Shown here in pieces: positions 7,893 to 15,713 of a DNA stretch of 50,151 bases. Made by a program: the position numbers and the translations under genes. The stretch spans positions 1-50,151 of the forward strand of contig NZ_BAGJ01000263.1 of the NCBI RefSeq assembly GCF_000308775.1, read 5' to 3'. How positions within the stretch are numbered: the stretch's first letter is position 1; each line of letters opens with the position of its first letter. The notes below the pieces were generated by a model, which was not told where the DNA came from, did not search any database, and worked only from the letters and a program-made list of their open reading frames with translations. This DNA is from Nocardia testacea NBRC 100365. GTDB taxonomy: Bacteria; Actinomycetota; Actinomycetes; Mycobacteriales; Mycobacteriaceae.

Positions 7893-8651
7893 ATGCCCGG
7901 CCGTGACGGAGTGGAATGGATCGCCGTGGGGGATGCCGCGCGGCGGTGCGAGACCACGGTGCGCACGCTGCAGTACTACGACCGGATCGGTCTGCTGGTC
8001 GCGGAACGCGATGAGAGCGGACGCCGGCGCTACGGCCCGGAGCAGCTGGATCGGCTCCGCCGGATCCAGCTGCTGACCAGTGCGGGGCTGCGCCTCGACG
8101 AGGTGGGCGCGGCGCTCGACCGGCAGGCCGGGCTGTCGATGGTCGAGACCTACAGCGAACAGGTCCGGATGCTCGAGATCGCGGAGCTGCGGTTGCGGTG
8201 TCAGCGGATCGTGCTGGCCGCGGTGACGCAGGTCCTGCGGGAACATCCCGAGGCCCGGGTACCGGCCGGGGTCGTCGCCGCCACCATGAGCCTCGACCGC
8301 ACGCTGCTGCGCCACCCGGGTGTGGAGAACACGGGCGCGCGTGCACCCGAGGGCCTCGATATCGACGTGGAGCGGGTGATCACCACCTACTTCGCCTGGA
8401 AGGCGCTTGCGGTCCAAGCGCTGTTGCTGGTGGAGAACGACGTGCCCGCCGATTCGCGTTCGGGCCGTCGTCTCGGGCGGGAATGGCAGGCGAGCACCGA
8501 GTACGCGCTGCGGGATCAACCCGCCGGAACCGGTGAGCTGTACCGCGCGATGGAACGGTCCGATCACCGCTGGCCACCGGAAGACCGTGTCCTGCATCGG
8601 AGAACAAAGGATTTCCTGGATCAATGTCTATTCGTCGTGCAGCAGAGGTGA
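7893..8651 (+). CDS. MerR-family transcriptional regulator
   Basis: A 252-residue regulator. The N-terminal MerR winged helix reads WIAVGDAARRCETTVRTLQYYDRIGLL, followed by RRRYGPEQLDRLRRIQLL. The C-terminal ~130 residues are helical and resemble effector domains of TipA-like regulators, but I cannot assign a ligand. The start at 7893 places the helix-turn-helix at the N-terminus; no Shine-Dalgarno is evident, consistent with a leaderless mRNA. The hydrolase gene begins at or just past its stop, so the two are probably co-transcribed. Confidence 0.85.
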   Translation: MPGRDGVEWIAVGDAARRCETTVRTLQYYDRIGLLVAERDESGRRRYGPEQLDRLRRIQLLTSAGLRLDEVGAALDRQAGLSMVETYSEQVRMLEIAELRLRCQRIVLAAVTQVLREHPEARVPAGVVAATMSLDRTLLRHPGVENTGARAPEGLDIDVERVITTYFAWKALAVQALLLVENDVPADSRSGRRLGREWQASTEYALRDQPAGTGELYRAMERSDHRWPPEDRVLHRRTKDFLDQCLFVVQQR

Positions 8652-8659
8652 CCACCGAC

Positions 8660-9718
8660 ATGTCCGATGAGCGTGCCCGGGACGAACCCGGACGAGGTGT
8701 GGAATCCGCCGCCGGAGCGGTCGGCGGCAAGGCGACCTCGCGGATCGGCCGGTCCCGGTCGCGGCCGCGCGGAGTATTTCGGGTCGTTGCCGCCCTCGTC
8801 GCCGTGGCGACCCTGGTCTGGCTCATTCTGCGGGACACCTCGCCGGTGGGCCATTTCGACTCGGCCGCCGACAAGGACCGCTACCTGGACGCCTACCACG
8901 AGGCGATGCGGGAGATGCCCGAACCGGAGCGTGTTCTGGACGTGCGGACGAGCTACGGCATCGTGCGGGTGTACCGATACGCGGGCCCCGCGGAAGCCGG
9001 GGAACGGGAACCATTTCTCCTGCTTCCCGGAACGCGATCGGGCGCACCGGTTTTCGCCGCCAATATGGCGGGCCTGCTCGCGCAGCGCGCGGTGTACGCG
9101 CTGGACCTGCTGGGGGAACCGGGAATGAGTGTGCAGGACCGTCCCATCGAAACGCACGCCGACCAGGCCCGCTGGCTACACGAGGTCCTGGTCGCGCTGC
9201 CCGAGAAGGGGTTTCACCTGCTCGGGCTCTCGATCGGCGGCTGGACCGCGGCCAACCTCGCCGTCCACGAACCCGAGAAGGTCGCCGGCCTGATCCTGGT
9301 GGAACCGGTGCAGACTTTCGCCGGGCTCTCCACCGAGTTGATGATGCGGTCGATCCCGGTGAGTGTGAGCTGGTTCCCGAAGTCGTGGCGGGACGATTTC
9401 AACAGCTGGACCGCCGGCGGCGCACCGGTCGAGGACGAGCCGGTCGGCCGGATGATCGAGGCCGGGATGTCCACGTACACGATGAGACAACCGCAACCGA
9501 GCCGGATCGCGCCGGAACGGCTCCGAGCCTTGCAGATGCCGGTCCTGGCGATCATCGCCGGCGACTCGCCGATGCACGACAGCGCCGCTGCCGCCCGGAC
9601 CGCCCAGGAGAATCTGCGCCACGGGACGGTGAAGGTCTACCCCGGCGCATCCCATGCGATCAACGGCGAACAACCGCAGCGGATCGCCGCCGATATCGCG
9701 GAATTCCTCGCAGGCTAG
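8660..9718 (+). CDS. Membrane-anchored alpha/beta hydrolase
   Basis: A 352-residue alpha/beta hydrolase with an arginine-rich cytoplasmic N-terminus and one transmembrane segment at about residues 40-57, so the catalytic domain should lie outside the membrane. The nucleophile elbow is GLSIGGW; the likely acid and histidine are in IIAGDSPMHD and GASHAIN. AGAGGTG precedes the ATG at 8660. An upstream ATG at 8624 would overlap the MerR gene by 28 bases. It is probably in one transcript with the MerR gene, which may sense its substrate or product. It converges with the LysR gene; their stop codons share CTAG at 9715-9718. Confidence 0.8.
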   Translation: MSDERARDEPGRGVESAAGAVGGKATSRIGRSRSRPRGVFRVVAALVAVATLVWLILRDTSPVGHFDSAADKDRYLDAYHEAMREMPEPERVLDVRTSYGIVRVYRYAGPAEAGEREPFLLLPGTRSGAPVFAANMAGLLAQRAVYALDLLGEPGMSVQDRPIETHADQARWLHEVLVALPEKGFHLLGLSIGGWTAANLAVHEPEKVAGLILVEPVQTFAGLSTELMMRSIPVSVSWFPKSWRDDFNSWTAGGAPVEDEPVGRMIEAGMSTYTMRQPQPSRIAPERLRALQMPVLAIIAGDSPMHDSAAAARTAQENLRHGTVKVYPGASHAINGEQPQRIAADIAEFLAG

Positions 9719-10689
9719 GCGCCGCCGCCTCGCGGGTCGCCGGTATCGCCGCCCGGACGCCCTGCTTGTTCTCGGGCACGCTGACCCGTCGATTCCGCGA
9801 TCTCGGGTAGTGCGCCCAGTAATGCCGCCAGCTTCGTCAAATGCGCGGGGCGTTGCGCGGATCGCCAGATCAGCGCCATTCGGGACTCCTCGTCGAATCC
9901 GGTGACGCGCACATAGCGCAGGTCGGCGCGCTGGTTGCGCTCGGCCACCGGACGGCAGGTCAACATCGCGTACCGGCCGGTCGCGGCCAGCGTCATCCCC
10001 TCCTGAAGGGTCGCCACGCGGACCGTACCGGCGATCTGTTTTCCGAGCGGTGTGAAGCGCGGGAAGTGCACATCACGCCAATACCGGGGCGCGGGCCCGT
10101 CCACCGATACCAGGTCGACGTCCGCCAGCGCTTCGGCATCGATACGCTGCGCCCGCGACAGCGGATGATCGCGGCTCACGGCCAGCATCCGCGGCGCGGG
10201 TGGGAAGGCGAACGCGACCGCGAGCCCCGGCTCCCGGACCGGGAGCAATGCGACGGCGGCATCGATATCGCCGGTCAGCAACGCACCGAACGGGTCACCG
10301 AGCGGGAGTTCCCGCAGCGATAACGCCACGCCCGGGTTCTCCTCGGTGAATCGGGCCAGTGTCCAGGTGATCGTCTCGTAGGCGAGGCCCTGGAAACCGA
10401 TCCGGACGGGCGTGGCCCGCCGGGCCTCCTGCCGAGCGTTGTCGACCAGCTCGATCAACCGGGTGTAAGTGGGGCGCACCGAATCCACGAACGCCGCGCC
10501 GCTGTCGGTGAGCTCCACCCGGCGGCTGGTGCGTGCCACGAGCTGTGTCCCGATCTTGCGTTCCAGCGCGGCGACGAGCTGGCTGACCCGGCTCTGCGAT
10601 ATCCGCAGCCGCTGTGCGGTCCGGCCGAAATGCAGTTCCTCGGCCAGTACCAGCAGACATTCCAGCTCGCGGACGGGAAGGTCCGGCAT
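9715..10689 (-). CDS. LysR-family transcriptional regulator
   Basis: A 324-residue LysR regulator. The N-terminal HTH covers residues 1-60 (ECLLVLAEELHFGRTAQRL, then SRVSQLVAALERKIGTQL). The periplasmic-binding-like effector domain covers about 90-300. GGAGGGAG lies before the ATG at 10689. The frame's further upstream extension reads over the divergent MFS gene and is rejected. It is divergent from an MFS transporter gene 91 bp away, which it probably controls. Confidence 0.9.
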   Translation of the reverse strand: MPDLPVRELECLLVLAEELHFGRTAQRLRISQSRVSQLVAALERKIGTQLVARTSRRVELTDSGAAFVDSVRPTYTRLIELVDNARQEARRATPVRIGFQGLAYETITWTLARFTEENPGVALSLRELPLGDPFGALLTGDIDAAVALLPVREPGLAVAFAFPPAPRMLAVSRDHPLSRAQRIDAEALADVDLVSVDGPAPRYWRDVHFPRFTPLGKQIAGTVRVATLQEGMTLAATGRYAMLTCRPVAERNQRADLRYVRVTGFDEESRMALIWRSAQRPAHLTKLAALLGALPEIAESTGQRAREQAGRPGGDTGDPRGGGA

Positions 10690-10716
10690 CCCGCTCCCTC
10701 CGGCGATCGATGAGTT

Positions 10717-10741
10717 CAGCTGATCGAACAATGAGCTGATC
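10717..10741. promoter_or_regulatory. Repeated AGCTGATC in the LysR/MFS intergenic region
   Basis: AGCTGATC occurs at 10718-10725 and again at 10734-10741, 16 bp apart on the same helical side, within the 91-bp divergent spacer. It is a candidate LysR recognition or activation site. Confidence 0.35.
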
Positions 10742-10780
10742 ACTGTTGTTCCGCCCCGGCGGGCATCCTTGACTGGATCC

Positions 10781-11986
10781 ATGTCCACTGTGCGTGAATC
10801 GCGAGCACCCGCCGTCGAATCGGGCGGCCGCTGGTCCTCGATCGCTGTCCTCGCCCTGTCCACATTTCTCGTTGTCACCTCGGAGATGCTTCCGGTCGGC
10901 GTGCTGACACCGATGTCCGAAGGGCTGGGCGTCACGCCGGGAACGGCCGGGTTCAGTCTGGCCGTCACCGGGATCGTGGCCGCGCTGGCCGCACCGCTGG
11001 TCTCCCGGCTGATCGGCGGCGCGGATCGGCGCCACGTCCTGGTGGTGGCCGCGCTGGTGCTGGCCGCCGGTAATCTGATCACCGCGCTCGCTCAGGGATT
11101 CGCCGTGCTCGCGCTCGGCCGCGTGGTCGTCGGATTCGCCATGGCGACGGTGTGGGCGCTCGCGGCGGCACTCGCCACCCGGCTGGTCGACGCTTCCCGC
11201 GCGGGGACGGCAGTGACAACGGTTGTCAGCGGCGTCGCGGTGGCGTCGGTCCTCGGGGTGCCGCTCGGTACCTTCCTCGGTGACGTGGCGGGGTGGCGCA
11301 GCGCCTTCGGCGCACTCACGCTGGCAGCTCTCGCGCTCGCCGCCGGACTCACCGCGCTCCTGCCCGCGCTACCACCGGAGCAGGACCTCGGATCGAGCCG
11401 GAATTCCGGTTCTCTGCTGGCCGTGCCGGCGGTGCGCCGCGGACTGATCGCGGTGACCCTCCTGGTCACCGCACATTTCGCCGCCTACACCTACGTGCGG
11501 CCCGCGCTGGAGGAATTGTCCGGCGTGCACGGCGCCGGTATCTCGCTGCTGCTCCTCCTCTACGGGCTGTGCGGGATCGCCGCGAACTTCGCCGCGGGTG
11601 CCGCTGCCGCGCGCCGCGTTCGGTCGACAATGCTCGTCCTGGCGATCGGCATCACCGCCGCCCTGCCGGCGCTGCCGCTGGTGGGCACGACCCCGCTCGG
11701 CGCCGCGGTGGTGCTGGTGCTGTGGGGGTTCTCCTACGGGGGCGTCTCGGTCTGCAGCCAGATCTGGGCAGTGCACGCCGTGCCCGACCGGCGCGAAGCC
11801 GTCACCGGTCTCTTCGTCGGTGCCTTCACCGGCAGTATCGCGCTGGGTTCCTTCCTCGGGGGAGTGATCCTCGACAGTCTCGGCTTATCCGTGCTGCTCT
11901 GGGTGTCGGCGGCTGTGGCGGCCGCGGCCGCCCTGGCCACGGCGCCGGGCGGGGCCGTGGGCGCCCGATCCGGTAGCGTCACCTGA
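10781..11986 (+). CDS. MFS drug/metabolite efflux transporter (DHA1 type)
   Basis: A 401-residue, 12-helix major facilitator of the DHA1/AraJ-like type, expected to export small molecules with proton antiport. The first helix carries FLVVTSEMLPVGVLTPM, typical of this subfamily. The loop between helices 2 and 3 has SRLIGGADRRHVLV. The ATG at 10781 is preferred over a TTG at 10769. Control by the divergent LysR protein is likely. It has a paralogue in architecture, not sequence, at 42456-43889. Confidence 0.88.
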   Translation: MSTVRESRAPAVESGGRWSSIAVLALSTFLVVTSEMLPVGVLTPMSEGLGVTPGTAGFSLAVTGIVAALAAPLVSRLIGGADRRHVLVVAALVLAAGNLITALAQGFAVLALGRVVVGFAMATVWALAAALATRLVDASRAGTAVTTVVSGVAVASVLGVPLGTFLGDVAGWRSAFGALTLAALALAAGLTALLPALPPEQDLGSSRNSGSLLAVPAVRRGLIAVTLLVTAHFAAYTYVRPALEELSGVHGAGISLLLLLYGLCGIAANFAAGAAAARRVRSTMLVLAIGITAALPALPLVGTTPLGAAVVLVLWGFSYGGVSVCSQIWAVHAVPDRREAVTGLFVGAFTGSIALGSFLGGVILDSLGLSVLLWVSAAVAAAAALATAPGGAVGARSGSVT

Positions 11987-12231
11987 GCCGCGCTGCACGG
12001 AGGCGGACGGAGGCGTTCGGGTGTGTTCGACCGATCGAGAGTAGTCCGCGATCCGAGTGCACCCGACCCGCGGCAGGCCCACCTCGTCCCCTCCGAGGTG
12101 TTCGGCGAACCCGACGGCCGAATCGCCAAAGACGTTGGACCATAACGATTCCCGGTAGTATGCGCCAGCATGCCCACACAACGAATGCCGGGCCGTAGGG
12201 CGGCAGGCCGAAAGGGACACCACGTGGCACC
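11987..12231. other. Spacer with possible 27-codon ORF before the P450 gene
   Basis: This 245-bp spacer contains one short frame, ATG at 12170 to TGA at 12251-12253. It encodes an arginine-rich 27-residue peptide whose stop overlaps a TTG at 12250 that could start the P450. It may be a coupling leader or chance. Confidence 0.2.
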
Positions 12232-13497
12232 GTGCACGGGAGTCAGGCGTTGAGCAATTCGGATCCGGGTTCGCCGGGCGAATCCCTGATCGCGCACGAG
12301 TCCCCGATATCGGCCGGCTCACGTATCCGGCTGGACACCCCCTCGTTCGCGGCCGACCCACACCGTACCTACGAAGACCTGCGACGCCACGGCCCCCTCG
12401 TACCGATCGAGCTTTCTCCGGGTGTGCCGGCGACGCTCGTGATCGGCTACCAGGTGGCCATGCGGATCCTCAACGACGAGGCCCATTTCCCCGCGGACCC
12501 ACGCCGATGGGAGAAGACCGCTCCCGCGGACTCCCCGATGCTGCCGATGCTGGGTTATCGCCAGAACGCGCTGCGGACCGCAGGGTTGGAACACGAGCGG
12601 TACCGGCGCACCATCATCGCGGCACTGGACACCGTCGACATGCACAGGGTGCACGGTGCGGTCGCTCGGGCCGCCGAGGCGCTGATCAACGACTTCTGCG
12701 AGCGCGGTACCGCCGACCTGAGAACGGACTACGCGTATCCGTTGACCTTCCGCGTCCTGAGCGAACTGATGGGGTTTCCCGAAGACGCCGCGGCCGAGGC
12801 CTACCACGGTATGGCGGCCATGCTGGAGGGGGTGGGCGCCGAGGAGGGGCAGCAGCGTTTCGTCCAGGCTCTGATCGGAGTCGTCGAGCAGAAGCGGGCG
12901 GCGCCGGGCCAGGATCTGACCTCGGAGCTGTTGCAGCACCCCGACGAGCTCGACTCCATGGAAATGGTGAATCAGGCCGCCCTCCTGTTCTCGATGGGCA
13001 CCGAGCCGACCTGCAATCTCATCCTCAATGCGTTGCTGCTGTTGATGACCGACGAGCAATACGGCGGTGAGGTCCTCAGCGGCGCCATGGACACCCGGGA
13101 TGCTATCGACGCGGTGCTCTTCGAGGATCCGCCGCTGGCGAACTGGTCCGTGAGCTACCCCAGACAGCCGCAACTCATCGACGATATGTGGCTGCCGGCC
13201 GATCAGCCGGTGGTCATCAGCCTGGCCGCGTGCAACAACGACCCGGCCGTCGCAGGCGGGGACCGGAGAGGAAACCGGTCGCACCTCGCGTGGGGAGGCG
13301 GCCCGCACGGCTGCCCGGCCCAGACCCTCGCCCAGACGATCGCCGCGCAGGGCATCGATCTGCTGCTCGACGCCCTACCGGATATCCGTCCGAAAATGCC
13401 CGCGCGGGAACTACCTTGGCGCCAGGGCCAGTTCCATCGCGCGTTGGCGGCACTACCGGTCGAATTTCCGGCCTGCCCGCCGATGCGTCTGGCCTGA
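12232..13497 (+). CDS. Cytochrome P450 lacking the K-helix ExxR motif (conservon-type, CYP157-like)
   Basis: A 421-residue P450 (GTG start at 12232; a TTG at 12250 with GGGAG upstream is equally possible). The heme loop is HLAWGGGPHGCPA with ligand Cys361, and the I-helix has GTEPT at 256-260. In the K-helix, where soluble P450s carry E-x-x-R before DPP, this protein has A294-V-L-F297, so both supposedly invariant residues are lost. The CYP157 family of Streptomyces, linked to conservon operons, is known to lack ExxR and to share the WGxGPHxCPA loop. No conservon kinase, roadblock, DUF742 or GTPase gene is adjacent, and no ferredoxin gene is present. Confidence 0.85.
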   Translation: MHGSQALSNSDPGSPGESLIAHESPISAGSRIRLDTPSFAADPHRTYEDLRRHGPLVPIELSPGVPATLVIGYQVAMRILNDEAHFPADPRRWEKTAPADSPMLPMLGYRQNALRTAGLEHERYRRTIIAALDTVDMHRVHGAVARAAEALINDFCERGTADLRTDYAYPLTFRVLSELMGFPEDAAAEAYHGMAAMLEGVGAEEGQQRFVQALIGVVEQKRAAPGQDLTSELLQHPDELDSMEMVNQAALLFSMGTEPTCNLILNALLLLMTDEQYGGEVLSGAMDTRDAIDAVLFEDPPLANWSVSYPRQPQLIDDMWLPADQPVVISLAACNNDPAVAGGDRRGNRSHLAWGGGPHGCPAQTLAQTIAAQGIDLLLDALPDIRPKMPARELPWRQGQFHRALAALPVEFPACPPMRLA

Positions 13498-13519
13498 CCA
13501 GGGCGGCATCGGACACCAC

Positions 13520-13570
13520 GCGGTGACGGGCGCCCCACGCGTCCGTCACCGGCGGCGCCCCGGTCACCGC
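13520..13570. terminator. Hairpin between P450 and BVMO genes
   Basis: GCGGTGACGGGCGCC (13520-13534) pairs with GGCGCCCCGGTCACCGC (13554-13570), leaving a two-base bulge. The genes converge here, and the right arm overlaps the last codons of the monooxygenase. Confidence 0.45.
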
Positions 13571-15207
13571 GTCAGAGTGAAACCCGCGTAGTGGTCGGCG
13601 GCGACCTGGTCGCACTTTTCGCGATAGGCGCCGACGCCGCCGATGTAGGCGTACATCACCCGCGGCTTTCCGGGCACATTCGATCCGACGTACCAGGAGT
13701 CCACCTTCGGATACAGCGTCAGATCGCCGGCTTCCCCGACGTGGCGCGTCCATTCCTGCTCCGCGTCGCCCTCGGCCTCCATGGTCGTGACACCCTCGGC
13801 CCGCATCACATCGATCGCGTCCGCTATCCAGTCGACGTGCTGCTCGATGGACACCAGCATGTTCGACAGGACCGCCGGGCTGCCCGGGCCCGTGATCGTG
13901 AAGAGGTTCGGAAAGCCCGCCACCGCGAGTCCGAGGTAGGTTACGGGCCCGTCGGCCCACTTCTCCCGCAGCGATGTACCGGCCCGGCCGCGAATGTCGA
14001 CCGCGTCCAGCGCACCGGTCATCGCGTCGTAGCCGGTGGCGTAGATGATGTCGTCGAACTCGAAGCTCTCCTGCGTCGTCTCGAGTCCGGACTCGGTGAC
14101 CGCGGTGAGCGGGGTCGCGGCGACGTCCACGAGCCGGACATCGGGGCGATTGAACGTCGCGTAATAGTCCGTACCCAGAACCGGGCGTTTGACGCCGAAG
14201 AGGCCCGAGGGCTGAAGTAGCCGGGCGACGGCCGGATCCGTCACGATCTCGGCGATGCGGTCACGGATGAACTGGGCGGCGGTCTCGTTGGCGGCTTCGT
14301 CGGTGAGGGTGTCGGTGAACCCGGTCAGCATGCTGACCAGTTCGCTGTCCTTGTCCTCCCACACCGCGCGGTAGAAGGCGTTTCGCTCCTCTTCGCTCAC
14401 CTCGAGCGCCCCCGTGGTGGCCTCGGGCCGCGCGATGCCGAACGACGATTCCCGGTTTGCCTTGCGCACCTCGCGATAGCGCGATTTGATATCGCGCTGG
14501 AACTCGGGATCGATCGGGTGATTGCCGGCGGGAAGCACATAGTTCGCGGTCCGCTGGAACACGGTGAGTTGATCGGCCACTTCGGCGACGAGCGGAATGA
14601 CCTGCACCCCGGAGGAACCGGTGCCGATCACCGCGACTCGCCGGCCGCTGAAGTCCACTTCCTGTTCGGGCCAGTTGCCGGTGTGGAAGCTGCGGCCCCG
14701 GAACGTCTCGATGCCCGGAACCTCCACCATCTTCGGCGCCGACAGGCAGCCTGTCGCCATGATCGCGAACCGCGCCGAGGCGACCTCACCCCGATCGGTC
14801 GTGATCAGCCACCGCGCGGCGGACTCGTCGTAGACCGCGGTGGTGACGCGGGTCCGCAACTGCACGTCCTTACGCAGATCGAAACGATCCGCGACGTGGT
14901 TGATATAGCGGAGCAATTCCGGCTGCGGCGGCAACTTCTCCGTCCACTCCCACTCCTGCTCGAGCTCGTGATCAAAGGAGTAGTTGTAGTACATGCTCTT
15001 CACATCGACGCGTGCGCCCGGATAACGGTTCCAGTACCACGTGCCGCCGAGTCCGCCACCCGCCTCGTACACCTGCACCGAGAGTCCGAGCTCGCGCAAC
15101 TTGTACAGCATGTACAGGCCGGCGAATCCGGCGCCGACGACGACTGCGTCGATCTCGCGGGCCTCCTGCCCGGTCGAGAATGTGGAACGTTCCGCGGTCG
15201 TTGTCAT
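13564..15207 (-). CDS. Baeyer-Villiger flavin monooxygenase
   Basis: A 547-residue class B flavoprotein monooxygenase, close in length to cyclohexanone monooxygenase. It inserts oxygen next to a ketone using FAD and NADPH. The FAD loop is GAGFAG at residues 25-30 and the NADPH loop is GTGSSG at 195-200. The Baeyer-Villiger fingerprint FxGxxxHxxxWP is complete at 169-180 (F, G, H, W, P present). The ATG at 15207 gives the correct length; the frame extends upstream without conservation. The amidase gene lies 506 bp upstream on the same strand. The palindrome at 15375-15392 may be an operator. The substrate is unknown. Confidence 0.92.
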   Translation of the reverse strand: MTTTAERSTFSTGQEAREIDAVVVGAGFAGLYMLYKLRELGLSVQVYEAGGGLGGTWYWNRYPGARVDVKSMYYNYSFDHELEQEWEWTEKLPPQPELLRYINHVADRFDLRKDVQLRTRVTTAVYDESAARWLITTDRGEVASARFAIMATGCLSAPKMVEVPGIETFRGRSFHTGNWPEQEVDFSGRRVAVIGTGSSGVQVIPLVAEVADQLTVFQRTANYVLPAGNHPIDPEFQRDIKSRYREVRKANRESSFGIARPEATTGALEVSEEERNAFYRAVWEDKDSELVSMLTGFTDTLTDEAANETAAQFIRDRIAEIVTDPAVARLLQPSGLFGVKRPVLGTDYYATFNRPDVRLVDVAATPLTAVTESGLETTQESFEFDDIIYATGYDAMTGALDAVDIRGRAGTSLREKWADGPVTYLGLAVAGFPNLFTITGPGSPAVLSNMLVSIEQHVDWIADAIDVMRAEGVTTMEAEGDAEQEWTRHVGEAGDLTLYPKVDSWYVGSNVPGKPRVMYAYIGGVGAYREKCDQVAADHYAGFTLTR

Positions 15208-15713
15208 CGTGGGACCTGCCTTTCCATGAGTCGCCGTGAGCGGGCACAGCGGTTCGGTTCGACTACGTGGCGAGTCGGCGGCTACCTGGCCGGGGGTAGA
15301 ACTGGGCATGATGTGGCGGCCGGACGTCGCAGACGACGACACCGCAGAAGTTCTCGCCCCCTCATATCGCCGCGGCTCGTGATGTCACGAGCTCATCAGT
15401 GCGCGAACGAGACTCGCAGCGTTACAGTATTCCAGACCGACACAGGTTGCAGCTCGGCGAAAACTACTTGTGCGCCTTGAGGTTCCGTGTCTCCCGGCTC
15501 CCGTTGCCGGCCGGCGAGCTGTCGGAGAACATTCCGGCCGGACGGGAACACATCGGCTCCGACGGTCATCACCCGTGCTCGGCCGGGCTGTCACAGTCGC
15601 GCCGTCGGCGGTGGTGGCCGGGTCCACGGTCGACGCCGCCGCCGTGCTTCGTGCGGCCGGCCTTGTTGCTCGTCATCCGCCCCTCGTACCCGAGGCATCC
15701 CGGGGTGCATGCC
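15208..15713. other. 506-bp spacer upstream of the BVMO gene
   Basis: No gene is supported here. Several arginine-rich frames are open only because of the high GC. The single notable feature is the palindrome at 15375-15392, and the spacer probably holds the BVMO promoter. Confidence 0.5.
15375..15392. promoter_or_regulatory. 18-bp palindrome upstream of the BVMO gene
   Basis: GCTCGTGA (15375-15382), TG, TCACGAGC (15385-15392) is a perfect 8-bp inverted repeat, 168 bp before the monooxygenase start. Its size and symmetry suit a TetR-type dimer site. No TetR gene is adjacent, so the regulator would act from elsewhere. Confidence 0.4.
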
